A model generated the notes under the pieces. That model did not search any database. It had not been told where the DNA came from and saw only the letters and a program-made list of their open reading frames with translations. From Candidatus Liptonbacteria bacterium RIFCSPLOWO2_01_FULL_53_13 (GTDB lineage: Bacteria; Patescibacteriota; Minisyncoccia; UBA6257; 2-01-FULL-56-20): 22,537 nt of DNA. Of this stretch, positions 1-6,321 are shown in pieces (the stretch's first letter is position 1; each line of letters begins with the position of its first letter). Made by a program: the position numbers and the translations under genes. Location of the stretch: the NCBI GenBank assembly GCA_001818895.1, contig MHLB01000057.1, positions 1-22,537 on the forward strand, given 5' to 3'.

Positions 1-46
1 CGAGAATATCAACTAAACAAACCGCCATATGTGTGTACCTAAAACA

Positions 47-75
47 TTGCGATAAACCGCCTATTCCTCTAGAAT
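47..75 (+). promoter_or_regulatory. putative promoter of the S41 protease gene
   Basis: TTGCGA (47-52) and TAGAAT (70-75) are separated by 17 nt and resemble sigma-70 -35 and -10 boxes. The ATG at 85 lies 9 nt after the -10 box, so transcription would begin about 2-3 nt before the start codon, leaving almost no leader. There is no Shine-Dalgarno sequence. This is a pattern call only. Confidence 0.4.
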
Positions 76-84
76 TGATACACT

Positions 85-1320
85 ATGGAGAATCTGAAGA
101 AGAACTCTCTTGCCGTATCCGCGCTCGTCGTTATCGTTGCGGCGTCCGTAGGCGGGGGATATTCATGGGGGCTTGCGAAGGGACGGCAAATCCCAAAAAA
201 AGTAGCGGTTTCGGGCGTCACGAACTTTGAGCCGGGCAGCGTGAATACGGATAATGCCGACTTCGGGCAGTTCTGGGAAGTATGGCAATTGATAAAAGAG
301 AGTTACCTGCGCGACAAAGACGTGAAGGCGGAAGATAAGGTATACGGCGCCACGCGCGGATTGGTAAACTCGCTCGGCGATCCGTATTCGGAATTTTTCC
401 CGCCCGAAGACAGTAAGAAGTTTGAAGAGGACATCAGGGGAAATTTCAGCGGCATCGGAGCGGAAATCGGCATCCGCAAAGAACAGCTCGTCATCGTCGC
501 GCCGCTCAAGGGAACTCCCGCGGAACAAGCGGGCCTGAAGGCGGGGGACAAGATACTTGCCATCAACGCGTCGTCAACCGAGGGAATCGGCGTGGATGAC
601 GCGGTGCGCCTTATCCGCGGGCCGAGGAACACCGATGTGACGCTCAACATTTTCCGCGATGGCTGGGAGAAGCCGAAGGATATTGTGATCACGCGGGACA
701 ATATCCAGGTTCCCACGGTTGATTTTGAAATGAAAGACGGCGGCATCGCGTATGTCGGTCTTCGCAGCTTCAACGCGAATGCGGGTTCGCTTTTCGCCGA
801 CGCGGCGGTTAAGGCGCTCCAAAACGACGCGAAGGGCATCGTCCTTGACCTGCGCAACGACCCGGGCGGATATCTTGATGCGGCGGTCAACGTCGCCGGG
901 TGGTTCTTCCCGCAAGGCACGCTTGTGGTAAGCGAAGCGGAGCGGGAGGGAGTCACGCAGGAACTTAAAACCTACGGAAACGGCGCCCTGAAAGACATTC
1001 CTCTCGTGGTGCTTATCAACCAGGGGTCGGCATCGGCTTCGGAAATTCTCGCCGGCGCGCTCCGCGACAACCGCAAAGTGAAGCTCGTGGGAGAGCAAAG
1101 CTTCGGAAAGGGCACGGTGCAGGAAATCTTGCCGCTTTCGGGAGACGCGTCCGTGAAGCTCACCGTCGCGCATTGGGTGCTCCCCAGCGGGAAGGTGCTT
1201 GAGAACGGTGGGCTTGCGCCGGACGTGGAAGTAAAAACCGACGACGAGAACACGAAAGACGGGAAAGACCCTCAATTGGAAAAGGCACTTGAGATACTAA
1301 AAAAACAAATTTCTAATTGA
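85..1320 (+). CDS. S41 family C-terminal processing peptidase (CtpA-like), membrane anchored
   Basis: A 411-residue serine protease of the CtpA/Prc family, which trims C-termini of exported or envelope proteins. Residues 9-29 form one hydrophobic segment, a signal anchor that would put the enzyme outside the membrane. A PDZ domain spans about 120-205 (FSGIGAEIG, then PAEQAGLKAGDKILAI). The S41 core follows: GIVLDLRNDPGG at 251-262, the catalytic Ser317 in GSASASE, and Lys342 in SFGKGTVQ. The Ser-Lys spacing is 25 residues, the same as I recall for E. coli Prc, so the dyad looks intact. The C-terminal tail is short and charged. The ATG at 85 is chosen because it gives the anchor helix and sits just behind a promoter-like sequence. 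The gene stands alone on the + strand, followed after 49 nt by rplI. In other bacteria such proteases act on cell-wall enzymes; the substrate here is unknown. Confidence 0.95.
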   Translation: MENLKKNSLAVSALVVIVAASVGGGYSWGLAKGRQIPKKVAVSGVTNFEPGSVNTDNADFGQFWEVWQLIKESYLRDKDVKAEDKVYGATRGLVNSLGDPYSEFFPPEDSKKFEEDIRGNFSGIGAEIGIRKEQLVIVAPLKGTPAEQAGLKAGDKILAINASSTEGIGVDDAVRLIRGPRNTDVTLNIFRDGWEKPKDIVITRDNIQVPTVDFEMKDGGIAYVGLRSFNANAGSLFADAAVKALQNDAKGIVLDLRNDPGGYLDAAVNVAGWFFPQGTLVVSEAEREGVTQELKTYGNGALKDIPLVVLINQGSASASEILAGALRDNRKVKLVGEQSFGKGTVQEILPLSGDASVKLTVAHWVLPSGKVLENGGLAPDVEVKTDDENTKDGKDPQLEKALEILKKQISN

Positions 1321-1321
1321 C

Positions 1322-1366
1322 CTAATTTCTAATCTTTTAGAAATTAGTCATTAGTAATTAGAAATT
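1322..1366 (+). repeat. hairpin and 7-bp-period repeat between the S41 gene and rplI
   Basis: CTAATTTCTAA (1322-1332) pairs perfectly with TTAGAAATTAG (1337-1347) across a 4-nt loop. From 1336 the DNA continues as 7-mers: TTTAGAA, ATTAGTC, ATTAGTA, ATTAGAA. The stem could help terminate the S41 transcript, but it is A/T only with no GC-rich base, so I treat it mainly as a repeat. Confidence 0.6.
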
Positions 1367-1369
1367 TTT

Positions 1370-1819
1370 ATGAAAATCATTCTCCTGCAAGATGTCCGCG
1401 GCGTGGGGAAAAAATATGAAATGAAAGAGGTCGCGGACGGATATGGAAGGAATTTCCTCGTCGCAAAGGGGCTTGCGAAGGCCGTGACGCCGGAAACGCA
1501 AAAACAAGTGATGGCGCAAAAGGCGCGGATGGAGAAGGAAGGCGCCGAATTCAAGAAGCGCCTCGGCGAGCTCGCGCGTAATATCAACACGCACCATCTT
1601 GAATTTCATCTGCGCACCGATAGCAAGGGCTCGGTGTTCGGCTCTGTAACCAAGGAAATGATCCTCAAAGCGATGCGCGAGCACGAATGGCTGCGCACGG
1701 AGCGCGTGGAAGTTCAGCTCCCGCACCCCATAAAAGAGATCGGCGACCATGAAGTCGCCGTTCGCCTCAAACAAGAATTTACCGCGAAACTTAAAGTGAT
1801 TGTACGGCCACAACCGTAG
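1370..1819 (+). CDS. rplI: 50S ribosomal protein L9
   Basis: A 149-residue protein with the L9 signature at the N-terminus: [17 protein letters not shown], then [16 protein letters not shown]. It matches the family in length. L9 binds 23S rRNA through its N-terminal domain; a long helix (about 40-75 here) joins that to a C-terminal domain (80-149). From memory, several CPR lineages lack L9 (notably Microgenomates-type groups), so its presence fits Parcubacteria better, though weakly. No Shine-Dalgarno is visible before the ATG; the 49-nt leader is 7-bp-period repeat. The last 29 nt overlap the 3' end of rpmA on the opposite strand. Confidence 0.96.
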   Translation: MKIILLQDVRGVGKKYEMKEVADGYGRNFLVAKGLAKAVTPETQKQVMAQKARMEKEGAEFKKRLGELARNINTHHLEFHLRTDSKGSVFGSVTKEMILKAMREHEWLRTERVEVQLPHPIKEIGDHEVAVRLKQEFTAKLKVIVRPQP

Positions 1820-2069
1820 CGCGCCTTCTCACTCCGTCAAATCTCGTCTTCATTTTTGTGGAAAATTTCACGATGCCGTTCACTTTCGCAAAAAGAGTGT
1901 CGTCTTCCGCGCGCAAAACGTTCTTGCCGGGAAGATATTTCGTCCCGCGCTGGCGCACGATAATCTGGCCCGTTCCCACGGGCTCACCGTCCTGAATTTT
2001 AACGCCCAACCGTTTTGCGCGAGAGTCGCGGCCGAGCTTTGTAGATCCACCTGCTTTGGTATGTGCCAT
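1791..2069 (-). CDS. rpmA: 50S ribosomal protein L27
   Basis: A 92-residue protein with the typical L27 start [24 protein letters not shown] and the core [13 protein letters not shown] followed by PGKNV. L27's N-terminal tail reaches the peptidyl transferase centre. The N-terminus begins directly at MAHTKAGG, without the cleavable extension seen in Firmicutes. In most bacteria rplU (L21) precedes rpmA; here no L21 is adjacent, and the upstream side is a repeat-filled gap and a divergent small gene. The 3' end overlaps rplI tail to tail by 29 nt (1791-1819), so both proteins' C-terminal residues are encoded by the same DNA on opposite strands. Confidence 0.96.
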   Translation of the reverse strand: MAHTKAGGSTKLGRDSRAKRLGVKIQDGEPVGTGQIIVRQRGTKYLPGKNVLRAEDDTLFAKVNGIVKFSTKMKTRFDGVRRRATVVAVQSL

Positions 2070-2089
2070 TTTTTAAAAAATTTCTAAAT

Positions 2090-2143
2090 CCTAATGTCTA
2101 ATTTCTAAACAATTTAGTCATTAGAAATTAGAACTTAGTCATT
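2090..2143. repeat. 7-bp-period repeat forming a stem, between rpmA and the small membrane protein gene
   Basis: Tandem 7-mers of the TCTAATT/ATTAGAA type. TCTAATTTCTAA (2097-2108) is the exact reverse complement of TTAGAAATTAGA (2121-2132), giving a 12-bp stem with a 12-nt loop. It occupies the divergent gap that would carry the promoters of both neighbours. Confidence 0.6.
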
Positions 2144-2154
2144 CCGCAATGATA

Positions 2155-2163
2155 TGCTATAAT
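2155..2163 (+). promoter_or_regulatory. extended -10 promoter of the small membrane protein gene
   Basis: TGC followed by TATAAT (2158-2163) is a perfect extended -10 element. No good -35 box is seen, which extended -10 promoters tolerate. The ATG at 2171 begins 8 nt after the box, so the predicted transcription start falls on or next to the start codon (leaderless). Confidence 0.55.
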
Positions 2164-2170
2164 CTCCCTT

Positions 2171-2350
2171 ATGTCAATGAATTTCTCCGAATACCGCGCG
2201 CGGGCAGGGGAGTGGGTTTCCGCCCGGAAAAAAGAGCTTGTGCTCGGAGGAATTATTTTTATCGTTTCTTCGCTCTCGTTCGGGCTCGGATATCTCGCAA
2301 ACCGCGAGTTCAATCGCGCGCCGATCGTGATTGAAAAATGCAGTCAGTGA
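2171..2350 (+). CDS. small single-pass membrane protein, unknown function
   Basis: A 59-residue ORF starting MSMNFSEYRARAGEW and ending IVIEKCSQ. I translated it directly from the DNA; it is below common ORF length cut-offs. Residues 1-21 are polar and positively charged (RKK at 19-21). Residues 23-42 (LVLGGIIFIVSSLSFGLGYL) form one transmembrane helix. A short tail, ANREFNRAPIVIEKCSQ, follows. By the positive-inside rule the N-terminus is cytoplasmic and the tail outside. The GYLAxREFNRxPIxIEK pattern resembles small CPR proteins I have seen, but I cannot name a family. The support is a perfect extended -10 box just before the ATG, a clean membrane-protein composition, and isolation between two - strand genes. 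An in-frame second ATG (codon 3) could also be the start. Confidence 0.7.
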   Translation: MSMNFSEYRARAGEWVSARKKELVLGGIIFIVSSLSFGLGYLANREFNRAPIVIEKCSQ

Positions 2351-2353
2351 AAA

Positions 2354-2447
2354 TTTCTAAGTCCTAATTTCTAATTTCTAAATAATGTCTCGATTCCCCA
2401 ATGATTTAATTCGTTTTTAGACATTAGTCATTAGAAATTAGTCATTC
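2354..2447. repeat. 7-bp-period repeat arms around a unique core
   Basis: The left part consists of 7-mers (TTCTAAG, TCCTAAT, TTCTAAT, TTCTAAA). The right part is TTTAGAC, ATTAGTC, ATTAGAA, ATTAGTC. CTAATTTCTAAT (2364-2375) is the reverse complement of ATTAGAAATTAG (2430-2441), so the segment can fold into one long hairpin. It lies between convergent genes (small protein + strand, nuclease - strand) and could serve as a two-sided terminator. Confidence 0.6.
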
Positions 2448-2452
2448 TTAAC

Positions 2453-3220
2453 CTATAAGTATCCCACTTTTTTCAGCCACCCTTCATTTTCCCACTCCCA
2501 AAGCTTTTTCGCCCCCAAGAACGCTTCATAGTCGCTCTGCCAGAAAGGGAATTCCTGTATTTCTATTACGCCTTTCGTTTCGCCCCACGCATGCTCTCCG
2601 TTGTTGCATCCCACGCGCCCGTTGCGGCGCACTTTCTCGCGCCCGCCTTTCGTGCGCATCGTCGCCTTGCATTTGTCGCACGACTGGATCTGGTCTATCC
2701 GCAATATCCAGCGTGTCTGAAGATTTTGGAAATCGCCTTTTAGGGCATCCATATACGCGGCGGTCTGGAGATTATAATCGCGGTAGATGCCCTGCGAAGT
2801 CTTGATGTCCAGGACTCCGAACTTGCCGTCAACGAGCGCAAGCGCGTCAATCGTGCCCGCATACCGCTCGTCTTTGTGCAAAATGCGCCTCTCCACCCAG
2901 TCGGGCGCCGTTTGGATGTTGTTGCGCAGGAGAAAGTCCGTGAACGCGTCTATTGCCGGTTTGATAAGGGGATCTATCGTCTCCGGGGTTCTTCCCAAAA
3001 GAATCGCTTCCGCGGCCTCATGCACCAGGGTCCCTTCCGCCGCGGATTTTTCCGTTACTTCCTGCGCCGCCTTGAAATTCGCCGCCTCGCCGTAATAGCG
3101 GTACAGCGCCGGTTTCGCTTTGATGCCCACGATCTTAGTGACGCGCGGATACCACACGTTGTCAATCGTGTATCCGTTCGCTTCTTTAAATCCTTCTATG
3201 GTGGAGTAGGTGTCAAACAT
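2453..3220 (-). CDS. PD-(D/E)XK nuclease family protein with a zinc knuckle
   Basis: A 255-residue protein with the RecB/Cas4-type PD-(D/E)XK fold. The motifs are GTLVHEAAE with His67-Glu68, YAGTIDALALVDGKFGVLDIKTS with Asp125 and the core Asp138-x-Lys140, then Gln152 and Tyr156 (motif QxxxY). These are the expected metal- and DNA-binding positions, so it should be an active nuclease, probably an exonuclease in repair or recombination. A Cys/His cluster at Cys181, Cys184, Cys205 and His210 is inserted after the core and looks like a zinc knuckle. It is not placed like the Fe-S cysteines of Cas4, and no cas gene or CRISPR array is nearby. Single-gene phage-type RecB exonucleases look similar, so a mobile origin is possible. 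The start ATG follows a 35-nt leader behind a TATAAT at 3262-3267. Confidence 0.8.
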   Translation of the reverse strand: MFDTYSTIEGFKEANGYTIDNVWYPRVTKIVGIKAKPALYRYYGEAANFKAAQEVTEKSAAEGTLVHEAAEAILLGRTPETIDPLIKPAIDAFTDFLLRNNIQTAPDWVERRILHKDERYAGTIDALALVDGKFGVLDIKTSQGIYRDYNLQTAAYMDALKGDFQNLQTRWILRIDQIQSCDKCKATMRTKGGREKVRRNGRVGCNNGEHAWGETKGVIEIQEFPFWQSDYEAFLGAKKLWEWENEGWLKKVGYL

Positions 3221-3225
3221 AAGCA

Positions 3226-3260
3226 GCTAATGGCTTATCGCAAATAGCAAATAGCGACGC
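3226..3260. repeat. 7-bp-period repeat in the nuclease leader
   Basis: Five consecutive 7-mers: GCTAATG, GCTTATC, GCAAATA, GCAAATA, GCGACGC. They fill the 5' leader of the nuclease gene. The sequence differs from the ATTAGNN arrays nearby but has the same period. Confidence 0.6.
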
Positions 3261-3261
3261 C

Positions 3262-3267
3262 ATTATA
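3262..3267 (-). promoter_or_regulatory. putative -10 box of the nuclease gene
   Basis: TATAAT on the - strand, 41 nt before the ATG at 3220 and just downstream of the murC stop. A poor -35 (TTGAAG) is the best upstream match. This leader would be about 35 nt, unlike the leaderless cases elsewhere. Confidence 0.4.
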
Positions 3268-3276
3268 CCGTATTTT

Positions 3277-4761
3277 CTATTTCTTCAATAATGCGTTCGT
3301 GTATTCAATAATGTTTCCGGCGCCCATCATTACGATGACCGCGGATTTGTTCTGATTTTTAACTTCCAACTTCCTGCCATCCAGCACGCACGCCGCTTTC
3401 GGATCCGAAGTAAGGAGCACGGTAAGCGCGCTTTTCAGATGGGCGGGATTCGAGAGATAGAATATCGGGCGCCCGGGGTATTTCTTCTGCATGGCGCGCA
3501 CCAGCGCGGCGGAATCCCACCGGTCGTCCCCGCGGGCATATTCGCGGTCGTAGTCGTCGCGCCGGCGGCTCGCTTCGCGTCCGGCGACCTTGTAGATGGG
3601 CATAATGAGCACGGTATCCGCATCTTCAAACGCGCTCTGGAATTCACCGAAAAGCGCCTTCAGGCGTTTTGCCTGATGCGGCTGGAACACGCATACGATC
3701 TTCTTTTTCGGGAATTTTTCCCTGAACCCCTTGAGTGTCGCGCGGATCTCCGTCGGATGATGGGCGTAGTCGTCGTAGAGTAAAGTGGTTGGTAGCGGAT
3801 AGTGGGTAGCGGGCAGGGAAAAGGCGAACTTGCCGCGATATTCAAACCTCCGCCACGAACCGCGGTAAGCGCCTATGGCGGAGAGAGAAATTTTGTCCGG
3901 AATGCCGAGGGCTTTCGCAAGCGTACGGACGGCAAGCGCGTTTGACGCGTTGTGGCGCCCCGGAATTTTCATAAGGCGCGATATTTTTTTCGCGACGGGG
4001 GACTTGAGCGAATACCATATGACGCGCAGATGATTCGCGCGCGCGATCTTTTTCACGCGGCGCGCGAGCGATGCAAGGTTTGCATCGTCTTTATTCAAGA
4101 TGAGCGTTCCGCCGGGAACGACGCGGGAAAAAAACTTGAGAAATCCTTTTTTTACGCCCGCAAGATTCTTGTAGGTGTCCAAATGTTCCGCATCCACGTT
4201 GGTGCACACCGCGAAAGCAGGGGAGTAGTTATGGAACGAGCGCCCGTACTCGTCCGCTTCAATGACAAAATATTTTCCCTTCCCGTTCCGAAAATTTATT
4301 CCTTCCTTGCCGCTCCCCCGGTGCGAAAATTCTTTGAGCTTCGTTCCCACTACCACCGTGGGGTCAAGCCCCGCACGTACGAGCGTGAGCGCGGCAAGCG
4401 CCGTCGTCGTGCTTTTGCCGTGGGCGCCGCATATCGCGATGAGAGTTTTCCCTTCTGTTGCCGCCGCAAGCGCCTTGGGATAAGAGAGGGTAAGTATCCC
4501 TTTTCGCTTCGCCGCACGCAGTTCGGGGTTTGCCGCATCAACCGCCTGCGTATGGATGACCAAAGCAACCCCCGGAGGCAGGTTGTGCGCTCTATGGGGC
4601 CCGATTTTGAGCCTTATGCCTTGTTTTTGGAGCTCTTGGGTAAGAGGCCCTTTTTCCACGTCAGAGCCCGAAACAGCCCATTTTTGAGCCAAATACCAGC
4701 GGGCGAGCGCGCTTATGCCAATTCCCCCGATACCAATAAAGTGGACTCGCTTTTTAGTCAT
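3277..4761 (-). CDS. murC: UDP-N-acetylmuramate--L-alanine ligase
   Basis: A 494-residue ATP-dependent ligase adding L-Ala to UDP-MurNAc in the cytoplasm, the first peptide step of peptidoglycan synthesis. The N-terminal nucleotide-binding motif is HFIGIGGIGISALARW (7-22). The ATP loop is CGAHGKSTTT (Lys116), then EADEYGRSFHNY and NVDAEHLDTY, and DDYAHHPTEI, the Mur-ligase signature for MurC. The start is placed at ATG 4761 (MTKKRVHFIG). A GTG at 4830 would add 23 residues, but that stretch is translated from intergenic 7-bp repeats and has no family counterpart. Two internal segments also coincide with 7-bp repeats: residues 316-327 just before the DDYAHHP motif, and about 463-470 near the C-terminus. 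No Shine-Dalgarno and no clear promoter are visible. The next gene upstream (M23 peptidase) is also envelope related. Confidence 0.96.
   Translation of the reverse strand: MTKKRVHFIGIGGIGISALARWYLAQKWAVSGSDVEKGPLTQELQKQGIRLKIGPHRAHNLPPGVALVIHTQAVDAANPELRAAKRKGILTLSYPKALAAATEGKTLIAICGAHGKSTTTALAALTLVRAGLDPTVVVGTKLKEFSHRGSGKEGINFRNGKGKYFVIEADEYGRSFHNYSPAFAVCTNVDAEHLDTYKNLAGVKKGFLKFFSRVVPGGTLILNKDDANLASLARRVKKIARANHLRVIWYSLKSPVAKKISRLMKIPGRHNASNALAVRTLAKALGIPDKISLSAIGAYRGSWRRFEYRGKFAFSLPATHYPLPTTLLYDDYAHHPTEIRATLKGFREKFPKKKIVCVFQPHQAKRLKALFGEFQSAFEDADTVLIMPIYKVAGREASRRRDDYDREYARGDDRWDSAALVRAMQKKYPGRPIFYLSNPAHLKSALTVLLTSDPKAACVLDGRKLEVKNQNKSAVIVMMGAGNIIEYTNALLKK
3361..3374. repeat. 7-bp tandem repeat inside murC (distal)
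   Basis: AACTTCC occurs twice in a row, preceded by GATTTTT (3354-3360). On the coding strand this encodes KLEVKNQ, a segment without a counterpart in the MurC consensus I know, where the final strand (VIVMMGAGNI here) follows shortly after the preceding loop. Confidence 0.5.
3782..3816. repeat. 7-bp tandem repeat inside murC (proximal)
   Basis: Five 7-mers on the + strand: AAAGTGG, TTGGTAG, CGGATAG, TGGGTAG, CGGGCAG; three are clean copies of NGGRTAG. In the coding frame it gives residues 316-327 (LPATHYPLPTTL region), between FEYRGKF and the catalytic DDYAHHP motif, where typical MurC proteins have a much shorter loop. Confidence 0.6.
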
Positions 4762-4996
4762 ATAAGTAGTAAATGGTAAGTGGCAATTAAGAAGGGAAGT
4801 GTGGGGTTTAAAGGATACAATGTGACGCACATTATCTCTTTTGCGTCACTTTATTACATCTACTATCTTGAACAGCATAAAGTGACAATAAAAGGTGCAA
4901 TCCATCTTGCAACGGTTCCCTGAATTATCACAAAGTGAATTCTTTCGCGCAATATTTATTCGGGGCATTCGGATGCATTCGTGGATTAGGATTGCT
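4762..4996. other. 235-nt intergenic region without a gene, rich in inverted repeats
   Basis: I see no ORF, tRNA or convincing terminator here. 7-mers TAAGTAG, TAAATGG, TAAGTGG, CAATTAA run from 4763 to 4790 next to the murC start. GTGACGCA (4822-4829) is inverted as TGCGTCAC (4842-4849). GTCACTTTAT (4845-4854) is inverted as ATAAAGTGAC (4877-4886), so the middle element can pair with either side. Another AAAGTGA lies near 4932. It may hold the murC promoter, an operator or a small RNA. Confidence 0.5.
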
Positions 4997-6292
4997 TTAT
5001 AAATAATCCTCGCCGTTCACGACGACTCCGACCGGCACGAGGCCGGCGGCGGGCGGGACGGACTTCATGAGCACGCTTTGGGCCCAATAGACGCCGAAAT
5101 GGAGATGCGGGCCGGTGGCGTAGCCCGTGGAACCGGAATAGCCGATAATGTCGCCGCGTTTCACTTGCGCTCCTTTCTGCACCACCTGCCGCGAGAGATG
5201 CGCATAAATCGTCGTAAGATTGGTGCCGTGCCTTATAAGTATGTATTTGCCATATTGATACTTTTTTGTTGCAGTGCGGTCATTGTTATCAACCGCGATG
5301 ATTGTGCCGTCGTCCGCGGCAAAGACCGGCGTTCCGATGGGCGCGCCGATATCAAGCCCGTTATGGGGCTTCCCGCGATACAATTTTGATATTTCTCCGA
5401 AATGCTGGGTGACTCTCCCCTTCCCGCCGTCCGTAACAAGCGTAATCGGCCATAGAAATACACCGGGGCGCTTTGTCGGTAGGAGCCCCACGTCAAACGC
5501 GGCGCGCAATTGCTCTTCAATTTTCGCGATCTCGTCTGAAACCGCGTCCTGTTGTTTCTGAAGTTCGCTCACTTCTTTCTGATACACCGCTTCTTTATTC
5601 TTGGTCTCCGCGAGCACCGTGGTGCGGGTTTCTTTCTGGTCTTCAACGATGGATTTTCTCACCACCGAATTTTTCTTCCTCTGCTCAATTTCTTCTTTTT
5701 TGTTCGTCACCTGCCCTACTTTTGTATTCAATTGTTTATCAAGGATGGACAAGCTTTCAATATCTTTTCTCAACTGGTCCTTGACCGCCGTAATGGATTG
5801 CGCTTCCACAAGACCTGCGGACAAACTCGTGTTCTTGAGAAATATCATCAGCAGATTTTCGCTGTCGCGCTCGTGCATTTGGAGCATCAAGCGCCCGATG
5901 CCTTCTTTTTTGTCATCAATGGAATTCCTGATGTCGCGGATATCGTAAGTGAGCGAGTCCACTTCAAGTCCGAGCTTCTGTGCCGTGACCTCGTCCGCCT
6001 TGATGCTCAACTCAAGCTGGTTGATGTTGTACTGGATCGTGGAAAGCTCTTTCTGCAGGGACACGCGCGCGTCCGTCGTAGTGCGGAGCGCCTCCTGCTT
6101 CGCTTCAAGGTCGCGGTTCAGTTTCTCCAGTTCGTCGGCTTTCGCCTTAATGCGGGTTTCAAGTTCGTCGCGCGTGGCGGATGGTTGCGTTGCGGTCTGC
6201 GCCGAAGCGGAGAACGGCACGGTCGCGAGAAACAGGAAAAAGATTGCTCCGAGCATCGCGTATCCGGCTTTTTCTTTGCTTATCATCGTCAT
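4997..6292 (-). CDS. M23/LytM peptidoglycan peptidase with N-terminal coiled coil (EnvC-like)
   Basis: About 431 residues from ATG 6292. A signal peptide is clear: basic start, hydrophobic stretch AMLGAIFFLFLATVPF, then SASAQ as a likely cleavage site. A long Glu/Lys/Leu-rich coiled coil follows (about 40-270), then a LytM domain. The zinc ligands are all present: HNGLD near 310-314, YAHL near 365, and HLHFG near 396-398. This is therefore expected to be catalytically competent, unlike the degenerate LytM domain of EnvC. The domain order matches EnvC/NlpD-type cell-separation factors, secreted and acting on peptide crosslinks. A GTG at 6310 would add six residues, and an ATG at 6286 would remove two. 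The start is 29 nt after the gltX stop, so the gene may be co-transcribed with gltX. Confidence 0.92.
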   Translation of the reverse strand: MTMISKEKAGYAMLGAIFFLFLATVPFSASAQTATQPSATRDELETRIKAKADELEKLNRDLEAKQEALRTTTDARVSLQKELSTIQYNINQLELSIKADEVTAQKLGLEVDSLTYDIRDIRNSIDDKKEGIGRLMLQMHERDSENLLMIFLKNTSLSAGLVEAQSITAVKDQLRKDIESLSILDKQLNTKVGQVTNKKEEIEQRKKNSVVRKSIVEDQKETRTTVLAETKNKEAVYQKEVSELQKQQDAVSDEIAKIEEQLRAAFDVGLLPTKRPGVFLWPITLVTDGGKGRVTQHFGEISKLYRGKPHNGLDIGAPIGTPVFAADDGTIIAVDNNDRTATKKYQYGKYILIRHGTNLTTIYAHLSRQVVQKGAQVKRGDIIGYSGSTGYATGPHLHFGVYWAQSVLMKSVPPAAGLVPVGVVVNGEDYL

Positions 6293-6321
6293 GGTTGCGG
6301 TTAAAAGCACCTGAATATCTC

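Noticed and set aside
303..1275. Long ORFs on the opposite strand of the S41 gene and of most other genes
   Set aside because: They are shadows of well-supported genes: they overlap fully, show no recognisable domains and have Arg/Ser-rich out-of-frame composition.
1322..1347. Classical Rho-independent terminator after the S41 gene
   Set aside because: The stem is perfect but A/T-rich, and the T-run follows only 14 nt later; kept as a repeat instead.
1336..2447. CRISPR array
   Set aside because: The repeat units are 7 bp and contiguous, with no unique spacers and no cas genes; the PD-(D/E)XK protein lacks Cas4-type cysteine placement.
4762..4830. N-terminal extension of MurC from a GTG at 4830
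   Set aside because: The 23 extra residues are translated from 7-bp intergenic repeats, and the MurC family starts at the HFIGIGGIG strand, which follows the ATG at 4761.
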